Shown here: piece by piece, positions 57,203 through 64,000 of the stretch
Position numbering within the stretch: the first letter of the stretch is position 1
Layout: every line of letters starts with the position of its first letter
Assembly: GCF_021502675.1 (NCBI RefSeq)
Contig: NZ_JAKFHA010000014.1
Coordinates: forward strand, 155,247 to 219,246
Reading direction: 5' to 3'
DNA from: Yinghuangia soli
Lineage (GTDB): Bacteria > Actinomycetota > Actinomycetes > Streptomycetales > Streptomycetaceae
Length of the DNA: 64,000 nucleotides
Translations under genes and position numbers: made by a program
Notes under the pieces: model-generated
What the model was told of the DNA's origin: nothing
Seen by the model: the letters and a program-made list of their open reading frames with translations, nothing else
Database searches by the model: none

Positions 57203-58003
57203 TCAGTTCTTCTGGATCTGGTTGAACGAGAGCTCGACCGGGGTCTCCCGGCCGAAGATCTCGACCAGGCCCTTGACCTTCTGCGAGTCCGGGTTGATCT
57301 CGTTGATCGTGGCCTGCAGGGTCGCGAACGGGCCGTCGATGACGGTGACCGAGTCGCCGACCTCGAAGTCGAGGACCTTGACCTCGGCGGGCGCCTTGGC
57401 GGTGCCGCCGCCGGCCGCGGCCTGCTCCTCCTCGGGGGCGAGGATCTTGGCGACCTCGTCGAGGGTGAGCGGGAAGGGCTCGTGGGCGTTGCCGACGAAG
57501 CCGGTGACGCCGGGGGTGTTGCGGACCGCGCCCCAGGACTCGTTGGTCAGGTCCATGCGGACCAGCACGTATCCGGGGAACTTGTTGCGCTTGACGGTCT
57601 TGCGCTGACCGTTCTTGATCTCGACGACCTCTTCCATCGGCACCTCGACCTGGAAGATGTACTCCTCCATGTTGAGGGAGGTCGTGCGGGATTCGAGGTT
57701 GGCCTTCACGCGGTTCTCGTAGCCCGCGTACGAGTGGATGACGTACCACTCGCCGGGCGCCCGGCGCAGGGCGTCGCGGAACTCCTCGAGGGTGTCCACC
57801 GACTCGGCCGGGGCAGCGGCCGGCTCGGCCTCGTCGTCGGCAGCCTCGTCGCTGTCGGCAGCCTCGTCGACCTCGTCGCCGTCGTACGCCTCGTCGGCGG
57901 TGTCGGCGGCGGCCACGTCGGAGGCTTCCTCAGCCTGCTCCGACACGGCGCCCGTCTCCTCGACGGCCTCGTCCTCGTCGGGGAACAGGTTCGGGTCTGA
58001 CAC
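57203..58003 (-). CDS. nusG: Transcription elongation/antitermination factor NusG
   Basis: 266 residues from GTG at 58003. An acidic, Ala/Asp/Glu-rich extension (about 1-80) precedes the NGN domain (about 85-190; [20 protein letters not shown]) and the KOW domain (about 210-266; [20 protein letters not shown]). The acidic extension is common in actinomycetes; its role is not shown here. 124 bases follow secE. Confidence 0.96.
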   Translation of the reverse strand: MSDPNLFPDEDEAVEETGAVSEQAEEASDVAAADTADEAYDGDEVDEAADSDEAADDEAEPAAAPAESVDTLEEFRDALRRAPGEWYVIHSYAGYENRVKANLESRTTSLNMEEYIFQVEVPMEEVVEIKNGQRKTVKRNKFPGYVLVRMDLTNESWGAVRNTPGVTGFVGNAHEPFPLTLDEVAKILAPEEEQAAAGGGTAKAPAEVKVLDFEVGDSVTVIDGPFATLQATINEINPDSQKVKGLVEIFGRETPVELSFNQIQKN

Positions 58004-58127
58004 GGTGGCTGCTTCTTCCTGAATGGGGATCAATCGGTTGGGCCCGGCGGTGCACCGGCACGGCGCGACCCGGCAGGGCCCGGGGCACGGCGGCCCCGGA
58101 CACCACATTAACCGGCAGGGAGCCGGA

Positions 58128-58454
58128 TCAGCCGAAGATTTCCAGCGCCGCCCGGGCAAAGCCGAGGTCGAGCGTGTAGACGATGCCGATGATGATCAGG
58201 CAGAACACGATCACCACGGTCGTGTACGTGACGAGCTCGTTGCGCGTGGGCCAGACGACCTTGCGGAGTTCCGCGATGATCTGCCGGTAGAACAGCGCGA
58301 GGCGCGCGAAGATGCTCTTCTTCTTCGGCTCGGGCTTCTCGGCCTCGGCCCTGCGTCCCTTGCGGTTCCTGCCGCCGGGAGGGGTCTCGTCCACGCCGAG
58401 CTCGTCCGAGCGCTCATCCTCGGGCGTGGCAGTGGAGCCGTGGGCCTCCGTCAC
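58128..58454 (-). CDS. secE: Preprotein translocase subunit SecE
   Basis: 108 residues with a charged cytoplasmic half (1-45), the conserved amphipathic helix ([20 protein letters not shown], about 55-74) and one membrane span (about 76-97). GTG start at 58454 follows GTGAGGA. Lies between tRNA-Trp and nusG, the typical order. Confidence 0.95.
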   Translation of the reverse strand: MTEAHGSTATPEDERSDELGVDETPPGGRNRKGRRAEAEKPEPKKKSIFARLALFYRQIIAELRKVVWPTRNELVTYTTVVIVFCLIIIGIVYTLDLGFARAALEIFG

Positions 58455-58574
58455 TCGTCCTCACCTGGATCCGGTCTGACTGGATCACCGACGGTGTCGT
58501 CGGCGCTGATTGACTGGCGCTGACTGCATGCGGACCCCGCGGGATCCACTGATCCGCATCGGGGTCGCACATCG

Positions 58575-58647
58575 CAGGGCACGAGGGACTTGAACCCCCA
58601 ACCCCCGGTTTTGGAGACCGGTGCTCTGCCAATTGAGCTAGTGCCCT
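58575..58647 (-). tRNA. tRNA-Trp (anticodon CCA)
   Basis: 73 bases fold as a complete cloverleaf: acceptor AGGGCAC/GTGCCCT, D-arm GCTC/GAGC, anticodon stem CCGGT/ACCGG with loop CTCCAAA (anticodon CCA), T-arm GGGGG/CCCTC around TTCAAGT, discriminator G. The CCA end is not encoded. It precedes secE by 120 bases and is probably cotranscribed with it. Confidence 0.96.
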
Positions 58648-58973
58648 TCAAGTGGTCTCAAACCTAGCCGACGCACCGGCCTGGAACCATCGGGTTTCCG
58701 GGCAGGACGGCGAGCAGGTTTGATCCGCCAGTCGATGAGTGTACGGGTTGCGCGTCGCCAGGTCGAACCCGTCGCCGCGGACGGGCACTCGTCCGCCGCA
58801 GTGCAGGTACCGGACAGGTGGCGGACAACTGCCGTCGCAGAGCAGTGCAGGAGGGGTGCAAGTGCGGTCGCGGACGGCCGGGACACGGTCGCCCGGGGTC
58901 GGGTGCACTCGTCCGCGTTCATATCGCGAAACCGGCGTGCCCGGCCCTGCGGGGCAGTGGGACCATGGGCGGC
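58648..58973. promoter_or_regulatory. Divergent spacer between tRNA-Trp and aspC
   Basis: No gene is visible. On minus, TGGTTC (58684-58689) and TAGGTT (58661-58666), 17 bases apart, could drive tRNA-Trp, with a start a few bases before the tRNA. On plus I could not identify a secure aspC promoter; the stretch 58790-58900 is rich in cggac and gtgcagg repeats. Confidence 0.4.
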
Positions 58974-60215
58974 ATGACCGCTGCTTCCTCCAGCCCCCAG
59001 TCCAGCTCCCCCACCGAGCGCCGCGTCTCCGCGCGCATCGGCGCGATCGCCGAGTCCGCGACTCTCGCGGTCGACGCCAAGGCCAAGGCCCTCAAGGCGG
59101 CCGGCCGCCCGGTCATCGGCTTCGGCGCCGGGGAACCCGATTTCCCGACGCCGCCGTACATCGTGGACGCCGCGGTGGCCGCGTGCCACGACCCGAAGTT
59201 CCACCGCTACACGCCGGCCGGGGGGCTGCCGGAGCTGAAGGCGGCGATCGCCGAGAAGACGCTGCGCGACTCGGGCCTGACCGTGGACCCGGCGCAGGTG
59301 CTCGTCACCAACGGCGGCAAGCAGGCGATCTACGAGGCCTTCGCGGCCATCCTGGACCCGGGCGACGAGGTCATCGTGCCGGCGCCGTACTGGACCACCT
59401 ACCCCGAGTCGATCAAGCTCGCGGGCGGTGTGCCGGTCGAGGTCGTGGCCGACGAGACCACCGGTTACCTGGTGTCCGTCGAGCAGCTCGAGGCGGCCCG
59501 TACGCCGAACACCAAGGTGCTGCTGTTCGTCTCGCCGTCGAACCCGACCGGTGCGGTCTACACGCGCGCGCAGGTCGAGGAGATCGGCCGCTGGGCCGCC
59601 GAGCACGGCCTGTGGGTGCTGACCGACGAGATCTACGAGCACCTGGTGTACGACGACGCGGAGTTCGTGTCGATGCCGACGGTGGTCCCGGAGCTCCTCG
59701 ACAAGACGATCATCGTCAACGGTGTGGCGAAGACGTATGCGATGACGGGCTGGCGCGTCGGGTGGGTCATCGGCCCGAAGGACGTCATCAAGGCGGCCGC
59801 GAACCTGCAGTCGCACGCCACCTCGAACGTGTGCAACGTGGCGCAGGCGGCGGCGCTGGCCGCGGTGTCCGGCGACCTGTCGGCGGTGGACGAGATGAAG
59901 GTGGCGTTCGACCGCCGCCGCCGGACCATCGTGCGGATGCTGAACGAGATCCCGGGCGTGGAGTGCCCCGAGCCGAAGGGCGCGTTCTACGCGTACCCGT
60001 CGGTCAAGGGCGTGATCGGCAAGGAGATCCGCAGCCGCGTGCCGCAGAGCTCGGCCGAGCTGGCCAGCCTGATCCTGGACGAGGTCGAGGTCGCGGTGGT
60101 CCCGGGCGAGGCCTTCGGCACGCCGGGCTACCTGCGGCTCTCGTACGCGCTGGGCGACGACGACCTGGTGGAGGGCGTCTCGCGGATCGCGAAGCTGCTG
60201 GGCGAAGCGAAGTAG
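58974..60215 (+). CDS. aspC: Aspartate aminotransferase (PLP class I)
   Basis: 413 residues. Aspartate/oxaloacetate transaminase of subgroup Ib. PLP lysine is K253 in [48 protein letters not shown] and the substrate arginine in YLRLSYAL are present. ATG at 58974 was chosen; another in-frame ATG at 58965 is equally possible. Confidence 0.94.
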   Translation: MTAASSSPQSSSPTERRVSARIGAIAESATLAVDAKAKALKAAGRPVIGFGAGEPDFPTPPYIVDAAVAACHDPKFHRYTPAGGLPELKAAIAEKTLRDSGLTVDPAQVLVTNGGKQAIYEAFAAILDPGDEVIVPAPYWTTYPESIKLAGGVPVEVVADETTGYLVSVEQLEAARTPNTKVLLFVSPSNPTGAVYTRAQVEEIGRWAAEHGLWVLTDEIYEHLVYDDAEFVSMPTVVPELLDKTIIVNGVAKTYAMTGWRVGWVIGPKDVIKAAANLQSHATSNVCNVAQAAALAAVSGDLSAVDEMKVAFDRRRRTIVRMLNEIPGVECPEPKGAFYAYPSVKGVIGKEIRSRVPQSSAELASLILDEVEVAVVPGEAFGTPGYLRLSYALGDDDLVEGVSRIAKLLGEAK

Positions 60216-60264
60216 CGAAGCAGCGGCGTGGCTGTGCGGTTGCGCAGCTGAGCAGTGGCCTTGC

Positions 60265-60299
60265 GGTGGCCCGGTCCGGATCCTCCGGACCGGGCCACC
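60265..60299 (+). terminator. aspC terminator
   Basis: A perfect 16-bp stem (60265-60280 with 60284-60299) with a three-base loop, 50 bases past aspC. Confidence 0.88.
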
Positions 60300-60374
60300 G
60301 GCGTTTCCGGGGTACGGCGTCATCCGGACGGGGCAAAGTGCGCGGAGTTCGCCCGGGCGGGCCGCAGGTGGGCC

Positions 60375-61409
60375 ATGATCGGGGAGATGGATCACCCCGT
60401 CCGCGATGTGCGCGCGCTTCCGAAGGCCCACCTGCACCTGCACTTCACCGGTTCGATGCGGACCTCGACGCTGCTCGAGCTCGCCGACCGGTACCGCGTC
60501 CACTTGCCGTCGGCGCTGACCTCGGGCACTCCCCCGCGGCTGCGGGCCACCGACGAGCGCGGCTGGTTCCGGTTCCAACGGCTGTACGACATCGCGCGTT
60601 CGTGCGTGCGCAGCGAGGACGACGTGCGGCGGCTGGTGCGCGAGGCCGCCGAGGACGACGCCGCGGAGGGCTCGGGCTGGCTGGAGATCCAGGTCGACCC
60701 GACGTCCTACGCGCCCCGGCTGGGCGGGCTGACGCCGGCCGTCGAGATCATCCTGGACGCGGTCGACGAGGCCGAGCGCGACACGGGTGTGGGCATCGCG
60801 GTGGTCATCGCCGCAAACCGCACGAAGCACCAGCTCGAAGCCCGCACGCTGGCCCGGCTCGCGGCCCGGTACGCCGGCGGCCGGGTCGTCGGCTTCGGCC
60901 TGTCGAACGACGAACGGCGGGGGCGGGCGCTCGAGTTCGAGCGGGCTTTCGCGATCGCGCGGCGGTCCGGGCTGTTCGCGAACCCGCACGGCGGGGAGCT
61001 CGACGGTCCGCGCAGCGTCCGGGAGTGCGTGGATGTGCTGGGTGCGCGGCGGCTCGGGCACGGCGTGCGGGCGGCGGAGGATCCGCTGCTCATGGCCGAA
61101 CTGGCACGGCGCGGCGTGGTGTGCGAGGTGTGTCCGGCGTCGAACGTCGCCCTGGGGGTCTACGACCGGGCGGCGGACGTACCGCTGCGGAGGTTGTTCG
61201 AGGCGGGCGTGCCGATCGCGCTGGGGGCGGACGACCCGCTGCTGTTCGGGTCGCGGCTGGCCGCGCAGTACGAGATCGCGCGGACCGAGCACGCCTTCGG
61301 CGATGCCGAACTGGCGGAGCTGGCCCGGCAGTCGATCCGCGGGTCGACGGCGCCGGACGGGGTGCGGGAGAAGCTTCTCGCCGGTGTGGACGCCTGGCTG
61401 GCGAATTGA
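60375..61409 (+). CDS. Adenosine deaminase family protein
   Basis: 344-residue TIM-barrel hydrolase. Metal-site HLHLHFTGS (H21, H23), a third ligand region in FANPHGGEL, the catalytic RRLGHGVRAAEDP, CPASNVALG and GADDPLLFGS match the adenosine deaminase group. The N-terminal HFTGS in place of HLDGS and the FRFQRLYDIARS insert suggest one of the deviating adenosine-deaminase-like subgroups, so the base it deaminates is unsure. ATG at 60375 has AGGTGG upstream. Confidence 0.85.
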   Translation: MIGEMDHPVRDVRALPKAHLHLHFTGSMRTSTLLELADRYRVHLPSALTSGTPPRLRATDERGWFRFQRLYDIARSCVRSEDDVRRLVREAAEDDAAEGSGWLEIQVDPTSYAPRLGGLTPAVEIILDAVDEAERDTGVGIAVVIAANRTKHQLEARTLARLAARYAGGRVVGFGLSNDERRGRALEFERAFAIARRSGLFANPHGGELDGPRSVRECVDVLGARRLGHGVRAAEDPLLMAELARRGVVCEVCPASNVALGVYDRAADVPLRRLFEAGVPIALGADDPLLFGSRLAAQYEIARTEHAFGDAELAELARQSIRGSTAPDGVREKLLAGVDAWLAN

Positions 61410-61501
61410 CCGATGCGGGCAGAGGGCCGGTGCGGCGCCGAGAGCAGCGTGGGGATTCCCACGGTGGTCGGGTGCGCGTCCGTCCGCCCCTGGAGCGCAG
61501 T

Positions 61502-61543
61502 CGCCCGCGGGCGCGGCCTCCGGAGAGGGCGCGCCCGCGGGCG
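61502..61543. terminator. Bidirectional terminator between the deaminase and MFS genes
   Basis: A perfect 14-bp stem (61502-61515 with 61530-61543) between convergent genes ending at 61409 and 61580. Confidence 0.82.
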
Positions 61544-61579
61544 TGATGTTGTCATGGTCGGCGGTGGTGCCGCCGGGGG

Positions 61580-63031
61580 TCAGACTCCGGCCGGGACCTT
61601 CTGGACGGGGGCGCCCATCGCCGAGTCCGGGGCGGCCTCGGTGCGGCCGCGCGGGATCAGCGCGGCGGTGACCGAGCCGATGCCGGCGAGGCCGACGCCG
61701 ACCCACAGGGCCGGGATGAGGCCGTCGACGAACTGCTGCGACGAGGTGAAGCCGCCGTTGGCCGTGAAGACCGAGGCGAGGACCGCGACGCCGAGGACGC
61801 CGCCGAGCTCGCGCATCGCGTTGTTCGCGCCGGACGCGACGCCCTGCTGGTCGGCGCGGACCACCGACATCAGCAGGCTGGCGGTCGGGATGAAGTACAG
61901 CGACATGCCCAGGCCGCTCAGGATCAGTGCGGGGATCTGCTCGGCGTAGGTGACGTCGGGCGAGGCGGTCAGGGCGAACCAGGCCAGGCCTGCCGCGCTC
62001 AGCGCGAGGCCGGCGACGACCAGCGGGCGGCCGCCGATCCGGGCGGCCAGCGGGCCGGCCAGCGGGGCGATGATGACCGGCATCATCGTCCAGGGCAGGA
62101 TCCGCAGGCCGGCGCCGAGCGGCGAGTAGCCCTGCACACCCTGGAAGTACTGGGTGAGCAGGAAGATCGAACCGAAGACGCCCGCGAACATGAGCAGCCC
62201 GGAGAAGGTCAGGGCGGTGAAGGCGCGGTTGCGGAACATGGTCATCGGGAGCATCGGCTGCGCGGCGCGGCGCTCGTACGCGACGAATGCGGCGATCAGG
62301 ACGGCACCGGCGGCGATCGGCGCGACCACGCCGGTGCTGGACCAGCCGTGGCTCTCGCCGCGGACCAGGCCGAAGACCAGGCCGAGCATGCCGAGGCTGA
62401 CCAGGATGGTGCCGATCAGGTCGAGGCGGCTGTTGGGGCCGTGGCTCTCGTCCACCTTGGTCAGCGTGAGCGGGACCAGGATCAGGCCGAGCGGGACGTT
62501 CAGCCAGAAGATCCACTGCCACGAGCCGCCTTCGACGACGGCCCCGCCGACGAGCGGGCCGAGCGCGACCGCGAGGCCGTTGATGCCGCCCCACAGGCCG
62601 AGCGCCATCGGGCGCTTCTCGGGGGCGACCGCCCGGGTCAGGATGGTCAGCGAGATCGGGAGGATCGCGGCGGCCCCGGCGCCCTGGATGGCGCGGGCGG
62701 CGATCAGGGTCTCGGAGTTCGGGGCGATCGCGGCGAGGGCCGACGCGACGGTGAAGATGCCGATGCCGAACGCGAAGACGCGGCGGCGGCCGAACCGGTC
62801 GCCCAGCGCGGCGCCCAGCATGAGCAGGACGGCGAAGCTGAGCGTGTAGGCGTTCACCGTCCATTCGAGTTCGGATATCCCGGCATCGAGGTCGTCGCGG
62901 ATGGACGGCAGGGCGGTGGTGACGACGAGGTTGTCGAGCGAGGCCATGAAGAGGGCGAAGCTCGAGGCGAGGAAGGTCCACAGGACCGTGCGCGATCCGG
63001 TGGCGGGGCGGGCCTGCTGCTGCTGACTCAT
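61580..63031 (-). CDS. MFS drug-efflux transporter (DHA2/EmrB-QacA type)
   Basis: 483 residues with about 14 hydrophobic segments. The opening MASLDNLVVTTALPSIRDDL (about 29-48) and LGDRFGRRRVF (motif A), plus the motif C region GLWGGINGLAVALGPLVGGA, mark it as a 14-TM proton antiporter. Its start follows the TetR gene by 237 bases containing two copies of the TetR operator, so it is likely repressed by that regulator. Confidence 0.93.
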   Translation of the reverse strand: MSQQQQARPATGSRTVLWTFLASSFALFMASLDNLVVTTALPSIRDDLDAGISELEWTVNAYTLSFAVLLMLGAALGDRFGRRRVFAFGIGIFTVASALAAIAPNSETLIAARAIQGAGAAAILPISLTILTRAVAPEKRPMALGLWGGINGLAVALGPLVGGAVVEGGSWQWIFWLNVPLGLILVPLTLTKVDESHGPNSRLDLIGTILVSLGMLGLVFGLVRGESHGWSSTGVVAPIAAGAVLIAAFVAYERRAAQPMLPMTMFRNRAFTALTFSGLLMFAGVFGSIFLLTQYFQGVQGYSPLGAGLRILPWTMMPVIIAPLAGPLAARIGGRPLVVAGLALSAAGLAWFALTASPDVTYAEQIPALILSGLGMSLYFIPTASLLMSVVRADQQGVASGANNAMRELGGVLGVAVLASVFTANGGFTSSQQFVDGLIPALWVGVGLAGIGSVTAALIPRGRTEAAPDSAMGAPVQKVPAGV

Positions 63032-63090
63032 GAGGGTCCCTTGAGGTTATGGGGGTGCCGTGGCGGTCGTGGGGAACGAGCAGGTAAAGA

Positions 63091-63141
63091 AGTGATTGCT
63101 TACTAACTTTTGGCTGCGCATTTAGTTATCGATGACTAACT
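63091..63141 (-). promoter_or_regulatory. Two TetR-type operators before the MFS gene
   Basis: agtgattgcttactaact (63091-63108) and agttatcgatgactaact (63124-63141) share the 18-bp pattern AGTTAT-N6-(A/C)TAACT with the perfect site before the regulator at 63910. They lie 60-110 bases before the transporter start. Confidence 0.7.
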
Positions 63142-63268
63142 TTGCCGGACGGAGTCCTCCCCCGGACGCGGCTCGGGGCCGCGCGGGGTGGACGGGGGGT
63201 GGACAGGTGGGGCAGGTCGTCCGGCAGGTGTTTCGGGGCGGGGCTGTGTCGAGGCGGGGACTGGGCGC

Positions 63269-63901
63269 TCAGTGCGGCCAGGGCCGGCGACCCTCGTACT
63301 CCCCGTAGCGCTCGGGGTCCGCGCAGAGTTCGCAGCTGAGCAGCTTGCCGTCCGCGGACAGCGTGTCGCCGAAGTACCGCTCGCGCGGCAGGTCGAGCGA
63401 CGCGACGACATTGCACAGCATGCCGCGTGCGAAGAAGTTGGTGAGGTCCTCGGCGTCGCCGCCGGTGATCTCGCGGACCAGCGAGTCGAGCCGGTCCCAG
63501 TACGCGCGGATCTCGGGTCGGAGATCGGGGTCCTCGGCCGCGACGTAGGCCTGCAGCTGGATGCGCAGCAGTTCGGAGTCGTTGTCGAGGAAGTCCTGGT
63601 AGGCGTGCGCCATCGCATGCATCGCCGGGTATCCGGTGAGGCCTTCGGTGGCGCGGCGGAAGCGCTCCTCGACCCGGCCGAAGCCGTAGTCGACCGTGGC
63701 GAGGAAGAGCGCCTTCTTGTCGTCGAACAGGCGGAACAGGTACGGCTGCGAGACGCCGACGCGCTTCGCGATCGCCGCGGTGGACGTGCCGTTCAGACCG
63801 CCTTTGGCGAACTCGGCGACGGCGGCCCGGATGACTGCGGCGCGACGCTCGTCGGCGCTCATTCGGACGGTGCCGGCTGCGGGGTTCGTGGGGGCTGCCA
63901 T
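63269..63901 (-). CDS. TetR-family transcriptional repressor
   Basis: 210 residues. The DNA-binding domain (about 10-60) has AAIAKRVGVSQPYLFRLFDD as its helix-turn-helix; the ligand/dimer domain follows. The C-terminus CELCADPERYGEYEGRRPWP contains a Cys pair. ATG at 63901 was chosen; no strong ribosome site is visible. Its own operator lies nine bases upstream, and the probable target, the MFS gene, is immediately downstream. Confidence 0.9.
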   Translation of the reverse strand: MAAPTNPAAGTVRMSADERRAAVIRAAVAEFAKGGLNGTSTAAIAKRVGVSQPYLFRLFDDKKALFLATVDYGFGRVEERFRRATEGLTGYPAMHAMAHAYQDFLDNDSELLRIQLQAYVAAEDPDLRPEIRAYWDRLDSLVREITGGDAEDLTNFFARGMLCNVVASLDLPRERYFGDTLSADGKLLSCELCADPERYGEYEGRRPWPH

Positions 63902-63909
63902 GTGAAGTA

Positions 63910-63927
63910 AGTTATTACTCAATAACT
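63910..63927 (-). promoter_or_regulatory. TetR autoregulatory operator
   Basis: A perfect palindrome agttatt-actc-aataact of 18 bases, immediately before the TetR gene start. 63928-64000 shows no further gene. Confidence 0.78.
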
Positions 63928-64000
63928 AGCGCGTCAAGTCCCTTCCGCAGAGGAATGCGGAGGGGGCGGAGCGGGGGCGGGGCGGGTGCGGGGCGGGTGC

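Overview
The window is a 64-kb stretch of very GC-rich chromosome (third codon positions almost all G or C, many GTG starts) from a filamentous, Streptomyces-like actinomycete. Evidence: Ala/Pro/Arg-rich proteins, an acidic N-terminal extension on NusG, Gly/Arg-rich tails on S3 and S5, and an order (alr, nnr, acpS, glmS, coaA, glmM, rpsI-rplM, truA, rplQ, rpoA ... rpoBC ... nusG, secE, tRNA-Trp, aspC) that matches the core of Streptomyces chromosomes as I remember it. Two points argue against Streptomyces sensu stricto: rpsD lies inside the alpha operon in its zinc-binding form, and tuf runs directly into the S10 operon with no genes between. I would place it in or near the Streptomycetaceae and cannot name the genus.

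Layout. 1-2.4 kb: a class A penicillin-binding protein. 2.6-7.8 kb (minus): tsaE, an alpha/beta hydrolase, alr, nnr, acpS. 8-12 kb: an exported DUF839/PhoX-like protein, an EamA exporter with a divergent MarR regulator and two matching operators, and a GNAT acetyltransferase. 12-17.6 kb: cell-wall and CoA supply (glmS, coaA, a DUF389 membrane protein, glmM). 17.8-25.5 kb (minus): rplM-rpsI, a proline-rich membrane protein on plus, truA, then the alpha operon (infA, rpmJ, rpsM, rpsK, rpsD, rpoA, rplQ). 25.6-29 kb: a DUF1707 protein, map, adk, secY. 29.3-39 kb: the spc and S10 operons. 39.4-43.8 kb: the str operon (rpsL, rpsG, fusA, tuf). 44.3-45.5 kb: two DUF4190 membrane proteins. 45.6-58.6 kb: rpoC, rpoB, rplL, rplJ, rplA, rplK, nusG, secE, tRNA-Trp. 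58.9-64 kb: aspC, an adenosine-deaminase-like gene, and a drug-efflux MFS gene with its TetR repressor.

From 16.2 to 58.6 kb almost everything reads right to left and makes translation, transcription and secretion machinery. Strong hairpins mark the ends of rplO, tuf, rpoC, rplL, rplA, rpsI, rplQ and glmM, and divide the locus into units. Sigma-70-like promoters are readable before rpsL, rpoB, rplM and rplJ. The rplJ leader contains a terminator with a T-rich tail, consistent with attenuation by L10-L12.

I found no clearly undescribed multi-gene system. The best leads are small: a tandem 75-bp duplication of the rpoA 3' end that adds hairpins before rplQ, a decayed copy of the tsaE 3' end, a 21-base G run before acpS, an identical two-hairpin element in the rpsL and rpsJ leaders, and two regulator/operator sets read directly from the sequence.
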